NCBI RefSeq assembly: GCF_010206195.1
Contig: NZ_VIQT01000010.1
Coordinates: 62,001 to 126,000, forward strand
DNA: 64,000 nucleotides
Direction: 5' to 3'
From: Anaerotruncus colihominis
GTDB taxonomy: Bacteria; Bacillota; Clostridia; Oscillospirales; Ruminococcaceae
Position 1 is the stretch's first letter. Each line of letters begins with the position of its first letter. Positions 57,183 to 64,000 of this stretch are shown piece after piece. The notes beneath the pieces are model-generated. The model saw nothing but the letters and a program-made list of their open reading frames with translations. It was not told the origin of the DNA and did no database searches. A program made the position numbers and the translations under genes.

Positions 57183-57483
57183 GGTTCATCTGCTGACAGA
57201 GGCACGCTTACAGCTGAGGGATATTGCTGCCTATCATCTTCTGAATGTGGGGCCGCAATCCGCCAGAAAGATCACCGACCGCATTTTGGACGCGATTGAT
57301 AAACTGGAAGACTTCCCGGAAATGGGCGCAAAGCTGCCAGGCAAACGGCTGGACGGCTACCGGATGCTGGTAGTGGGCCATTACCTCTGCTTTTACCACA
57401 TCGATGGCGATACCGTTTATGTCAGTCATATTGTTCACAGAAGCACCGATTATATCAAAAAACTGTTTCCCGAAAATCTTTGA
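57169..57483 (+). CDS. RelE/ParE-family toxin
   Basis: 104 residues: VHLLTEARLQLRDIAAYHLLNVGPQSARKITDRILDAIDKLEDFPEMGAKLPGKRLDGYRMLVVGHYLCFYHIDGDTVYVSHIVHRSTDYIKKLF is the ParE/RelE fold with the typical LxxFPxxG and YRxxxxxxYxxxY patterns. It either cleaves mRNA at the ribosome or poisons gyrase; sequence alone does not decide. Stabilises the surrounding element remnant. Confidence 0.88.
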   Translation: MSKHKVHLLTEARLQLRDIAAYHLLNVGPQSARKITDRILDAIDKLEDFPEMGAKLPGKRLDGYRMLVVGHYLCFYHIDGDTVYVSHIVHRSTDYIKKLFPENL

Positions 57484-57527
57484 TAAGGGAAACCGGGTTA
57501 AAACAACCGAACAACAAAATTTATGGA

Positions 57528-57555
57528 AAAGAGCAGTCCTTTTGGGCTGCTCTTT
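57528..57555 (+). terminator. Terminator of the toxin-antitoxin operon
   Basis: AAAGAGCAG paired with CTGCTCTTT, then CCTTTT. Confidence 0.75.
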
Positions 57556-57589
57556 CCTTTTCCCAGCAGATGGAAAGGAGGGGAGAGAT

Positions 57590-58285
57590 TTGTCCGAGGA
57601 AAACAGAACATCAGATGGATTGGAGCAGTCGCTGGATAGCGGCATCAATACGGGACTCGCCGCACAGGAAGAACCCCCCGCCTGTGTGGAGATGGACACT
57701 GCAACTACAATTCGGCAATGGCAAACGACACTGATCTCGAATCCCGCCGACTACAGTGAAACCTACCTGAAGACTGTACATAATCAGGTGTCTGCAATCT
57801 TTAATTTTGCTTGTAAATATTACAGGCTTCCAGAGAATCCGGCCCGAATCTGTGGTTCTATAGGAAAGAAGAATGCAGACTGTATGTTGTTTTGGACGGT
57901 GGATGAGTTCAAGCGGTTCATTGAGGCTGTCAGTGACAAGATCGTTTCCACTACGATTTTTAACCTGCTCTTCTGGTCAGGGATGCGTTCTGGAGAAATG
58001 CTTGCGCTGACCTTAAATGACTTCGACTTTGATGAGAGCACAGTGTCAATTAGCAAAAACTATGCACGGCTCGACAACGAGGATTTGATCCTTGAACCGA
58101 AAACACCAAAAAGCAAACGGAAAGTCGCTTTGCCGCCCTTTCTCTGCGACCTTGTAAAATCTTATGCCGAAAAGCTTGTAGATTACAAACCGAGTGAACG
58201 GCTGGGTCATGAAGACATAAAAACTACTTTGCAGACCTATTCCCACCTGTATCCAAATAAACAGGGAGAAGTATACGTCAAATAA
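57590..58285 (+). pseudogene. Tyrosine integrase with N-terminal replacement and catalytic deletion
   Basis: TTG start with AAAGGAGGGGAGAGAT. After about 36 unrelated residues (SEENRTSDGLEQSLDSG...) the frame enters an integrase at ATTIRQWQTTLI, YSETYLKTVHNQVSAIFNFACKYY, keeps FWSGMRSGEMLALT (first catalytic Arg) and the Lys region, then jumps from LVDYKPSER straight to LGHEDIKTTLQTYSHLYPNKQ. The HxxR box and about 50 residues are lost. The Tyr region TYSHLY remains. Cannot be active; related to but distinct from the two intact integrases. Confidence 0.8.
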
Positions 58286-58674
58286 ACAACGCATTTGAGA
58301 AAAAAGCAAATAACCGTCTAAAAGAAAAAGACCTTACCTTTTCCCAAATGTCCGCTTTAATTGAAATATTAAATATGCCTGCAAGAAAAACCACTTTTAA
58401 GGAATTGGAAAAGCGTCTGTCACTGGCGCAATCCACAACAGTCGGGCTGATTTCCCGTTTGGAACAGAAAAAACTTGTTTCTGTTTCCAGGGACAGGGAC
58501 GATAAAAGGATAAAGTATGTTGAAATCACTTCTCTTGGAGAAAAATTCTGCAACGAAGCAAGGCAGGAAATGGAAGATACGGAACGAAAACTTTTGGAAA
58601 ATCTTTCAGCAGGAGAAGCAGAAACACTTTTGTCCTTATTAAAAAAAGTAAATTTAATAATCAAAGAGTTATAA
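58273..58674 (+). pseudogene. MarR-family regulator lacking its start
   Basis: In-frame coding runs from about 58273 (IRQINNAFEKKANNRLKEKDLTFSQMSALIEILNMPARKTTFKELEKRLSLAQSTTVGLISRLEQKKLVSVSRDRDDKRIKYVEIT...) to 58674, the full winged helix of a MarR protein. No ATG, GTG or TTG is found between the upstream stop (58258) and the internal ATG at 58348, which would drop the first helices. Its 5' end was replaced by the integrase remnant. It would normally repress the MATE pump downstream. Confidence 0.75.
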
Positions 58675-58759
58675 AGTCTGCTTATATAAAGCAGACCAAA
58701 AAATGCTCTTATCAATCGCTAACTATCAATCGTAAGCAATTATGTTAGGAGGAATAATA

Positions 58760-60127
58760 ATGGATAATCAAAAATCAATGGAAGTATTCAGCAAAGCCCC
58801 TGTTTCACAGGCAGTATTCAAAAACGCCTTGCCTGCAATAGCAGCTATGTTAATGGTATTGGTCTACAATTTAGCTGACACATTCTTTATTGGGCAGACG
58901 CATGACGCTTTACAGGTTGCGGCTGTTTCGCTTGCAACGCCCGTATTTTTAATGTTTATGGCGGTAGGCACGGCTTTTGGTATCGGCGGCACATCAGTCA
59001 TATCCCGTGCTTTGGGAGAGGGAAAAAAGGAATACGCAAAAAAAGTCTGCTCTTTCTGTATGTGGAGCTGTATTGTTGTCGGCGTTGTAATGGCTGCCCT
59101 GTTTCTGATTTTTATGAACCCTATCCTGTCACTGATTGGAGCAAGTTCTGATACATGGGACTTATCAAAAACTTATTTAAGTATCGTAGCGTGCAGCGGT
59201 CCTTTCGTATTGGTTTCAAACTGTTATGCAAATATAATCCGTGCCGAGGGAGAAGCCGGGAAAGCTATGATGGGACAGCTTCTTGGAAATCTTCTGAATT
59301 TTATTCTTGACCCAGTTATGATTTTAGGCTTTGGCTGGAATATTGCAGGTGCGGCAATCGCTACGGTAATAGGAAATCTTTTCGGCGCAGGTTACTATAT
59401 TTTCTATTTTCTACGTGGAAAGTCAATACTTAGTATCAATATCAAAGACTTTACATTAAAAGACAAAGTTTGCAGCAATGTACTTGTAATTGGTATCCCC
59501 GCCGCATTAGGCTCTTTGTTAATGAGCGTTTCACAAATCATCATCAACAGCCAAATGGCTGAATATGGTGATATGGCGATTGCAGGAATGGGCGTTGTCA
59601 TGAAAGTTGTCATTATTGCAGGAATGGTATGTATGGGATTAGGACAGGGCGTACAGCCTTTGCTTGGCTATCTTGTAGGTGCAAAATTATGGAAACGTTT
59701 TAATGACGTGTTTAAGTTCTCTATGATTTTTTCCTTGATTTTAGGTGTTGTATTAACTGCGGTCTGCTACCTGTTTGCAAACCAGATTGTCAGCGCATTT
59801 TTAACAGATGTTACCGCTTTTGATTATGCCGTTTCCTTTGCAAGAATTTTACTTACAACAAGTTTCCTGTTTGGCGTGTTCTATGTCCTTACCAATGCTT
59901 TACAGGCTATGGGTGCAGCCACGGCTTCACTAATTATCAATTTGAGCAGACAGGGAATTATTTTCATTCCCGCATTGTTCATTTTGAAAGCTGCTTTAGG
60001 GCTTAACGGGTTAATTAGGGCACAGCCGGTAGCCGATATACTTTCACTGGCACTTGCCGCCGGTTTGTATATCAACACTTACAAAAAACTAAGCATACAG
60101 AAAAATGAACTAACAGCGGAAGCATGA
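58760..60127 (+). CDS. MATE-family multidrug efflux transporter
   Basis: 455 residues from the ATG at 58760 (TTAGGAGGAATAATA). Twelve hydrophobic segments in two bundles; MATE features include NLADTFFIGQTHD, TAFGIGGTSVISRALGEGKKE, NIIRAEGEAGKAMMGQLLGNLLNFILDPVMI and GLGQGVQPLLGYLVGA. It exports cationic drugs or toxins using a sodium or proton gradient. Preceded by a MarR gene that has lost its start, so it may be derepressed. Confidence 0.93.
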   Translation: MDNQKSMEVFSKAPVSQAVFKNALPAIAAMLMVLVYNLADTFFIGQTHDALQVAAVSLATPVFLMFMAVGTAFGIGGTSVISRALGEGKKEYAKKVCSFCMWSCIVVGVVMAALFLIFMNPILSLIGASSDTWDLSKTYLSIVACSGPFVLVSNCYANIIRAEGEAGKAMMGQLLGNLLNFILDPVMILGFGWNIAGAAIATVIGNLFGAGYYIFYFLRGKSILSINIKDFTLKDKVCSNVLVIGIPAALGSLLMSVSQIIINSQMAEYGDMAIAGMGVVMKVVIIAGMVCMGLGQGVQPLLGYLVGAKLWKRFNDVFKFSMIFSLILGVVLTAVCYLFANQIVSAFLTDVTAFDYAVSFARILLTTSFLFGVFYVLTNALQAMGAATASLIINLSRQGIIFIPALFILKAALGLNGLIRAQPVADILSLALAAGLYINTYKKLSIQKNELTAEA

Positions 60128-60204
60128 TGATTTCCTTTTATCTGCATTTAACAATCATTATGTCCTTGTAAATATTATATTCAAACAAAATGGAGGAAAA
60201 GAAA

Positions 60205-60393
60205 ATGGATAACAACAAAATGATTATTACAATCAGCAGAGAATTTGGCAGCGGTGGACGGGAATTAGGAAAACGACTGTCAGACACTTTAGGTATTCCC
60301 TGCTATGATAAGGAAATTATCGCTTTGATTTCAAAGGAAAATGGTTTTGATGAAAACTATGTGGCTCATATGTCAGAAACCGAAAGGGCATGA
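60205..60393 (+). pseudogene. Cytidylate kinase-like gene, 3'-truncated
   Basis: About 56 genuine residues: MIITISREFGSGGRELGKRLSDTLGIPCYDKEIIALISKENGFDENYVAHMSE, the P-loop half of the family seen intact at 29105-29722. At about 60372 the sequence joins an XRE gene in another frame and stops at 60393. The ATG at 60205 has ATGGAGGAAAAGAAA. It follows MATE, so the original operon was MarR-MATE-kinase. Confidence 0.8.
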
Positions 60394-60905
60394 CACAGAA
60401 ACAGTTAGGCGAAATCCTCGGCTTTCTCGGAAAGACCTCTGATGTCCGCATGGCACAGTATGAAACCGAAGCGAGAACACCAAAGCACGACCTTGTAAAA
60501 GAAATGGCGGGTATCTTTAATATAAGCACCCACGCCCTCACCGTGCCGGATATTGATACCTATACCGGGCTTATGCACACGCTCTTTGCGTTGGAAGATA
60601 TGTACGGGCTGAAAATTGGGGAGATTGACGGGGAAATCTGCCTGCGCCTTGACAAGTCCGACTATTCCACTTATACGTCCATGTTCGATATGTTCCACGC
60701 ATGGCAGGAGCAAGCCGCCAAACTGGAACATGGCGAGATTACAAAAGAGGAATATGACCAGTGGCGGTACAAGTACCCGGAACTGGTCACTTCAAAGCAT
60801 TGGGCAAAAGTCCCCTCGCAGGCGGTCAGTGATATGCTCATGGAAGAGTTTCAGAAAATCGAGAAAGAAGAAAAGAAAACAGCTAAAAAGAAAAAGCAGA
60901 AATAA
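60375..60905 (+). pseudogene. XRE regulator, N-terminally truncated (third element left end, inverted)
   Basis: From 60375 the frame reads RNRKGMTQKQLGEILGFLGKTSDVRMAQYETEARTPKHDLVKEMAGIF...RYKYPELVTSKHWAKVPSQAVSDMLMEEFQKIEKEEKKTAKKK, homologous to the regulators at 32657 and 42601 but without their first 10 or so residues. An internal ATG at 60390 could start a product missing HTH helix 1. It points the other way from elements 1 and 2. A fresh junction with the kinase-like gene is visible. Confidence 0.8.
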
Positions 60906-60915
60906 GCATAAAAAG

Positions 60916-60959
60916 ACCTTGCCGATATTCAGTTTCCATATCTGAAAATCAGCAAGGTT
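60916..60959 (+). terminator. Terminator of the truncated XRE gene
   Basis: ACCTTGCCGAT paired imperfectly with ATCAGCAAGGT, then TTTCTT. Placed as in elements 1 and 2. Just beyond, GTTGCCA at 61004-61010 matches an element 1 arm site in reverse. Confidence 0.65.
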
Positions 60960-61015
60960 TTCTTATGCCTTTGATGTAATCATTTAGTGCGTGATGTAAA
61001 AAATGTTGCCAGCAC

Positions 61016-61396
61016 CTAAACAAATTTGCTTGAAACCCACATAAATACTAGTTTCTTAAAGCCCATTTCATCAATCATATCCAATAATTGCAGCAGCATC
61101 TGCCTTGCTTCACCTGTCGTTTTCTCATTCCGATATGCTGTTTGCTCCCGCTCTGTTACATTGGATTCCGCAAAAAGCTGATTGATGGATACCTGGAGAG
61201 CATTGGCAATACGAAGATAGGCCGATAACCGGGGCCGCGCTTTTCCATTTTCGATCAGGGATAACTGCTTTTGTCCAACATCTATTTGAATGGCAAGCGC
61301 AGTCTGTTTGATTCCCATGCGTTGGTGGATCGTACGGATGTTTTCACCCATTAAAATATAAATATTGTCAGAAAATAAATATTGCTCCCGATACAT
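61016..61396 (-). CDS. XRE-family regulator
   Basis: 126 residues (110 if the ATG at 61349-61351 is used). MGENIRTIHQRMGIKQTALAIQIDVGQKQLSLIENGKARPRLSAYLRIANALQVSINQLF is a Cro/C1 HTH; the tail is helical (ARQMLLQLLDMIDEMGF). Neither start has a good ribosome site. Unrelated to the element regulators in its C-terminal part. It is downstream of, and in the same direction as, the permease operon. Confidence 0.7.
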   Translation of the reverse strand: MYREQYLFSDNIYILMGENIRTIHQRMGIKQTALAIQIDVGQKQLSLIENGKARPRLSAYLRIANALQVSINQLFAESNVTEREQTAYRNEKTTGEARQMLLQLLDMIDEMGFKKLVFMWVSSKFV

Positions 61397-61447
61397 AGAG
61401 GTGTCAGTGTATCCCTCTGTTCCGTTTTCATTCGGCTTTTAGGCTGA

Positions 61448-62350
61448 TTATACCACTCCATTCACTATCAGCCCGCACAGCAACGAAAAAGCCATAACAA
61501 ACCCCAAATATAGGAGGAACCGCTTCATCCCCAACACAATCTTCACCGCCCCCAGGTTGGTGATCTTGGTGGCAGGACCTGTCATCATAAAGGCCACCGC
61601 ACTGCCCATGGACACCCCATCCAGCAGCCAGGCTTGCAGTAGAGGGATGGTACCCCCGCCGCAGGCATAAAGGGGGACGCCGATAGTTGCCGCCATCAGT
61701 ACCCCAAATGCCTCGTTGCCCCCAAAGAGGGAGGTCATTAGCTCTTGGGGAACATACCGCTGGAACAGGGCAGAAAGGGCGATACCGAACAGAAAGTAAA
61801 GCCCAGTGGCTTTGATATTCCGCCCCAGGTTTTTGAGAAATCGCAAGAGAAGGTTTGGGTCGGTATCCCGGCTTTTCGGTTCATCAAAGCCAGCGAAATT
61901 GAAGAAAGACTTTTCTCGATAGAATATCCGCACCAGCATCCCAGCGATAACACCGCAAAGAAAACAGGAAATGATGCGTACCGTAAGGGCGGTTGTCCCC
62001 AAGGCAGCGCTGTAAATCACCAGCTGGGGGTTGAGAAGGATGGAGCTCATCATAAAGGCGGCCAGCCAGTCGTCCTTGATGCCGCTGCGGGAAAAGGAAG
62101 CTGCGATGGGGATAGTGCCATACATACACAGCGGCGAGGCGATTCCCAAAGCGCTTGCCAATACGATGCCAAAGATCCCCAGCCTCCGCCCCCCAAGAGA
62201 GCAGAGGCTGTTGTGGATCGCATCCTTGACAAAGACCGAAATGGCGGAGCCCAACACCATCCCCAGCACCCAGTACCAGAAGATCTGCCGAAACTGGAGG
62301 TCAAAGTAGTACCACAGATACACCGCCTCTCGGCGGATGGCTTCAGCCAT
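61448..62350 (-). CDS. ArsP/DUF318-type permease
   Basis: 300 residues with eight to nine hydrophobic segments in two related halves: IASPLCMYGTIPIAASF...DDWLAAFMMSSILLNPQLVIYSAALG and IGVPLYACGGGTIPLLQAWLLDGVSMGSAVAFMMTGPATKITNLGAV, each with the Cys-Gly/Pro segment of PF03773. Members export organoarsenicals or other small molecules. The ATG (62348-62350) overlaps the end of the DUF362 gene by 8 bp, so the two are coupled. Confidence 0.85.
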   Translation of the reverse strand: MAEAIRREAVYLWYYFDLQFRQIFWYWVLGMVLGSAISVFVKDAIHNSLCSLGGRRLGIFGIVLASALGIASPLCMYGTIPIAASFSRSGIKDDWLAAFMMSSILLNPQLVIYSAALGTTALTVRIISCFLCGVIAGMLVRIFYREKSFFNFAGFDEPKSRDTDPNLLLRFLKNLGRNIKATGLYFLFGIALSALFQRYVPQELMTSLFGGNEAFGVLMAATIGVPLYACGGGTIPLLQAWLLDGVSMGSAVAFMMTGPATKITNLGAVKIVLGMKRFLLYLGFVMAFSLLCGLIVNGVV

Positions 62351-63470
62351 CAATATTCACCAGCTGGTAGCTGCGGCTCCCCAGGCCGATCTTTTCCGCC
62401 TGCTCCAAGGTGTGAATGCCGTTGCGGGACTCCATACGCTGAATAAGTGACTGCCCATCCGGCGCACTGTAAACCAGGTCTACACAAGCCTGGTCCAGCG
62501 CCACTGGGTCATAGGAGGCCAGAATGCCGATGTCGTGCATATCCGGCTCGGAAGGATTGCCGTCACAGTCGCAGTCCACCGAAAGACGGTTCATCACATT
62601 GATATAGAGGATGTTTCCGTCCAGATAGTCCACCACCGACTTTCCGGCCTCGGCCATAGATTCCAGAAAAGCGTCCTGGTCACCGCCCCACATACTGCCG
62701 CCGGTACCGCCGGAGTGGATGTGGCCCTTCCCCTGGCTGGAGGCGATACCGATGGAGATATTCTTGATGGCCCCGCCAAAGCCTGCCATGGTATGACCCT
62801 TGAAGTGGGAGAGGACAACATAGTAGTCATAATTTGCAAAGTTTGCTCCTACATAGTTTTCCTTCAGATTGTCGCCACCGGCCACTGGCAGAGTCATCGA
62901 GCCGTTTTCGTCCATAATGTCCACCTTTGCGATGGCGGTATAGCCGTGGTCCTCCGCCACCTGGTAGTGCATGGCGGTATTAGCCCGTGAGCCGCCGTAG
63001 GCGGTGTTACACTCCACAATAGTGGGGCTGTCAAAGGAACGAACAAGATCTCCAATCAGGTCGGTACGCAGGTAGTTACTCCCCAGCTCCCCGGTGGAGA
63101 GCTTGACGGCGATATTCCCGCTGGGGGAGGCGCCCAGCGCCTCATAGATCGCAACCAGCGATTCCGGGGTGATTTCCGAGGTCATATACACGATGGGGCC
63201 TCCGGTGTTCTGTGTATCCTCCTCCGGTGCAGAAGATGGTGTATCTTGACTCACCGCCTCACTGGAAGAACCGGGAGTAAATACTGAACTGGATGGCTCC
63301 TGGGAGAACTCCTCCGAGGCCCCGGAAGGAATGCTGGAAACCGCCTCTGGCTGGGAACTGACTTGAGTGGATGTGGACGGCGGAACACTTTCTGCGGGAG
63401 CGGCGCATCCAGCCAGGGAGCCAGCGGTCAGCAGAGCGGTCAGCAGGAAGGAGAGCAGTCGCTTTTTCAT
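62343..63470 (-). CDS. DUF362-domain lipoprotein
   Basis: 375 residues. Signal peptide with lipobox LAGC (Cys21), a long Ser/Pro/Glu linker (22-90), then a DUF362 domain: VYMTSEITPESLVAIYEALG, NIAVKLSTGE, PTIVECNTAYGGSRANT, YVVLSHFKGHTMAGFGGAIKNISIGIASSQGKGHIHS, DIGILASYDPVALDQACVDLVY. It lacks the ferredoxin segment often found C-terminally. Function is uncertain. Middle gene of a three-gene operon with the permease and a cyclophilin-like protein. AAAGGAGGTTTCCTG precedes the ATG. Confidence 0.85.
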   Translation of the reverse strand: MKKRLLSFLLTALLTAGSLAGCAAPAESVPPSTSTQVSSQPEAVSSIPSGASEEFSQEPSSSVFTPGSSSEAVSQDTPSSAPEEDTQNTGGPIVYMTSEITPESLVAIYEALGASPSGNIAVKLSTGELGSNYLRTDLIGDLVRSFDSPTIVECNTAYGGSRANTAMHYQVAEDHGYTAIAKVDIMDENGSMTLPVAGGDNLKENYVGANFANYDYYVVLSHFKGHTMAGFGGAIKNISIGIASSQGKGHIHSGGTGGSMWGGDQDAFLESMAEAGKSVVDYLDGNILYINVMNRLSVDCDCDGNPSEPDMHDIGILASYDPVALDQACVDLVYSAPDGQSLIQRMESRNGIHTLEQAEKIGLGSRSYQLVNIDG

Positions 63471-63497
63471 AAACAGGAAACCTCCTTTGATATTTTG

Positions 63498-64000
63498 TCA
63501 CAGGGAAAGGCGGACGGTCACATCTCCACTCCCCAAAGCTTCCTCCCAGCCGGTGCGGTCGTCAATACGCGCTAGCCGGGTATAGCTCCAGGAGTTGGAG
63601 CCATAGAACATGACGATTTGATTGCCGGTGTAGAGCACGATGTCCCCTGCCTGCGTTGTGGTCTGACTGTTGTTGGTGGGCAGGCTGGTTCCCAATGGAC
63701 CCACCTTTTCAAAACCAGAATAATCTTCCATTTGGATCACCACCGGGGCTTCCTGCATCATCTCTACAAAGGCATCGACAGCGGCGTTCTCTGTTAGCGT
63801 TGCGGTAAAGGTCTGCCCGCCAACCTGCACTTTCAGTTTCATTTCATCTCTCTCCTGTGTTTCCTGGGAGGGTTCCCGTGAAGGTACATTTCCTGAGGGA
63901 GAACTTTGCTGGGGCTTGCTTTGGCTATTATCTGGTTCCAGGGGTTCATCATCCATTACTTTCTCAATCTGGATTTCGCCGTTCAGTCCGGCAATATGCT
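63498..64000 (-). CDS. Cyclophilin-like fold protein (partial, runs off the right edge)
   Basis: The frame is open from the right edge (HIAGLNGEIQIEKVMDDEPLEPDN...). After a Ser/Pro/Gln linker comes KLKVQVGGQTFTATLTENAAVDAFVEMM...VIQMEDYSGFEKVGPLGTSLPTNNSQTTTQAGDIVLYTGNQIVMFYGSNSWSYTRLARIDD, the cyclophilin-like beta-barrel family often encoded beside flavodoxins and DUF362 proteins. Start lies outside the window; an internal ATG exists at 63956. Probably exported, given the linker. Confidence 0.78.
   Translation of the reverse strand, partial: HIAGLNGEIQIEKVMDDEPLEPDNSQSKPQQSSPSGNVPSREPSQETQERDEMKLKVQVGGQTFTATLTENAAVDAFVEMMQEAPVVIQMEDYSGFEKVGPLGTSLPTNNSQTTTQAGDIVLYTGNQIVMFYGSNSWSYTRLARIDDRTGWEEALGSGDVTVRLSL

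Noticed and set aside
61016-61032. Attachment core for a third insertion at 61 kb
   Set aside because: CTAAACAAATTTGCTT resembles the shared palindrome, but no GAGTGGGA core or paired arm repeats are found there.

Overview
The window comes from a strictly anaerobic Clostridia-type Firmicute, probably a gut Oscillospirales relative (inference). The support is the high-GC chromosome with AGGAGG-type ribosome sites and frequent TTG/GTG starts, a group-B-like [FeFe] hydrogenase, a formate/nitrite transporter, ECF-transporter S components and a TPP riboswitch. No rRNA, tRNA or CRISPR array was seen.

Region 1 (1-32.5 kb) is high-GC chromosome. It opens with the edge of a formate/nitrite transporter gene, a Crp/Fnr regulator and an Fe-S protein. 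A long minus-strand operon (2.1-9.4 kb), divergent from a DeoR regulator, pairs a ribose-type ABC importer with a PfkB kinase, an eIF2B/MtnA-like protein, a BtpA-like TIM barrel and a ureidoglycolate-lyase-like cupin; it looks like an uptake and catabolism route for an unusual sugar. Then follow DUF554, ferritin, YbjQ, an XRE regulator with a palindromic operator, an ECF S component with a methyltransferase, the hydrogenase, and a TPP-riboswitch thiamin salvage operon (thiW-thiM-thiE-HAD-thiD). Next are a QueD-like protein with a zinc ribbon, a cation diffusion facilitator, a TetR regulator, and an MMPL exporter paired with a giant repeat-bearing lipoprotein. Small genes and guaA end the block. 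Short terminal-inverted-repeat elements are scattered at 14.7, 29.8, 30.2 and 30.7-30.9 kb.

Region 2 (32.5-53.35 kb) holds two related integrative mobilisable elements in tandem at the 3' end of guaA. Core-like sequences GAGTGGGA(G/A)T lie at 32504, 42380 and 53340. Each element has a left-end XRE regulator, Xis-like protein, Tn916-type tyrosine integrase, MobC-like protein, RepA-like ATPase, an oriT/iteron-like non-coding block, a Pre/Mob relaxase and defence cargo next to the right end. Each also has its own pair of 11-bp-phased arm-type repeats near both ends. Element 1 carries a PLD-nuclease (BfiI/NgoFVII-like) restriction system with two adenine methyltransferases. Its ATPase is frameshifted and its relaxase is internally deleted. 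Element 2 carries a C5-methyltransferase fused in frame to an NgoMIV-like endonuclease, a Vsr endonuclease and a translationally coupled SIR2-like/DUF262 pair. Its relaxase has a frameshift at an A6 tract.

Region 3 (53.35-64 kb) is a mosaic of remnants and passengers: an XRE regulator, a sigma-like protein, a multiply frameshifted secreted protein, a Phd/RelE-type toxin-antitoxin pair, a gutted integrase fused against a MarR gene that has lost its start, a MATE pump, a truncated cytidylate-kinase-like gene fused to an N-truncated XRE gene (the inverted left end of a third related element), another XRE regulator, and a permease/DUF362/cyclophilin-like operon running off the right edge.
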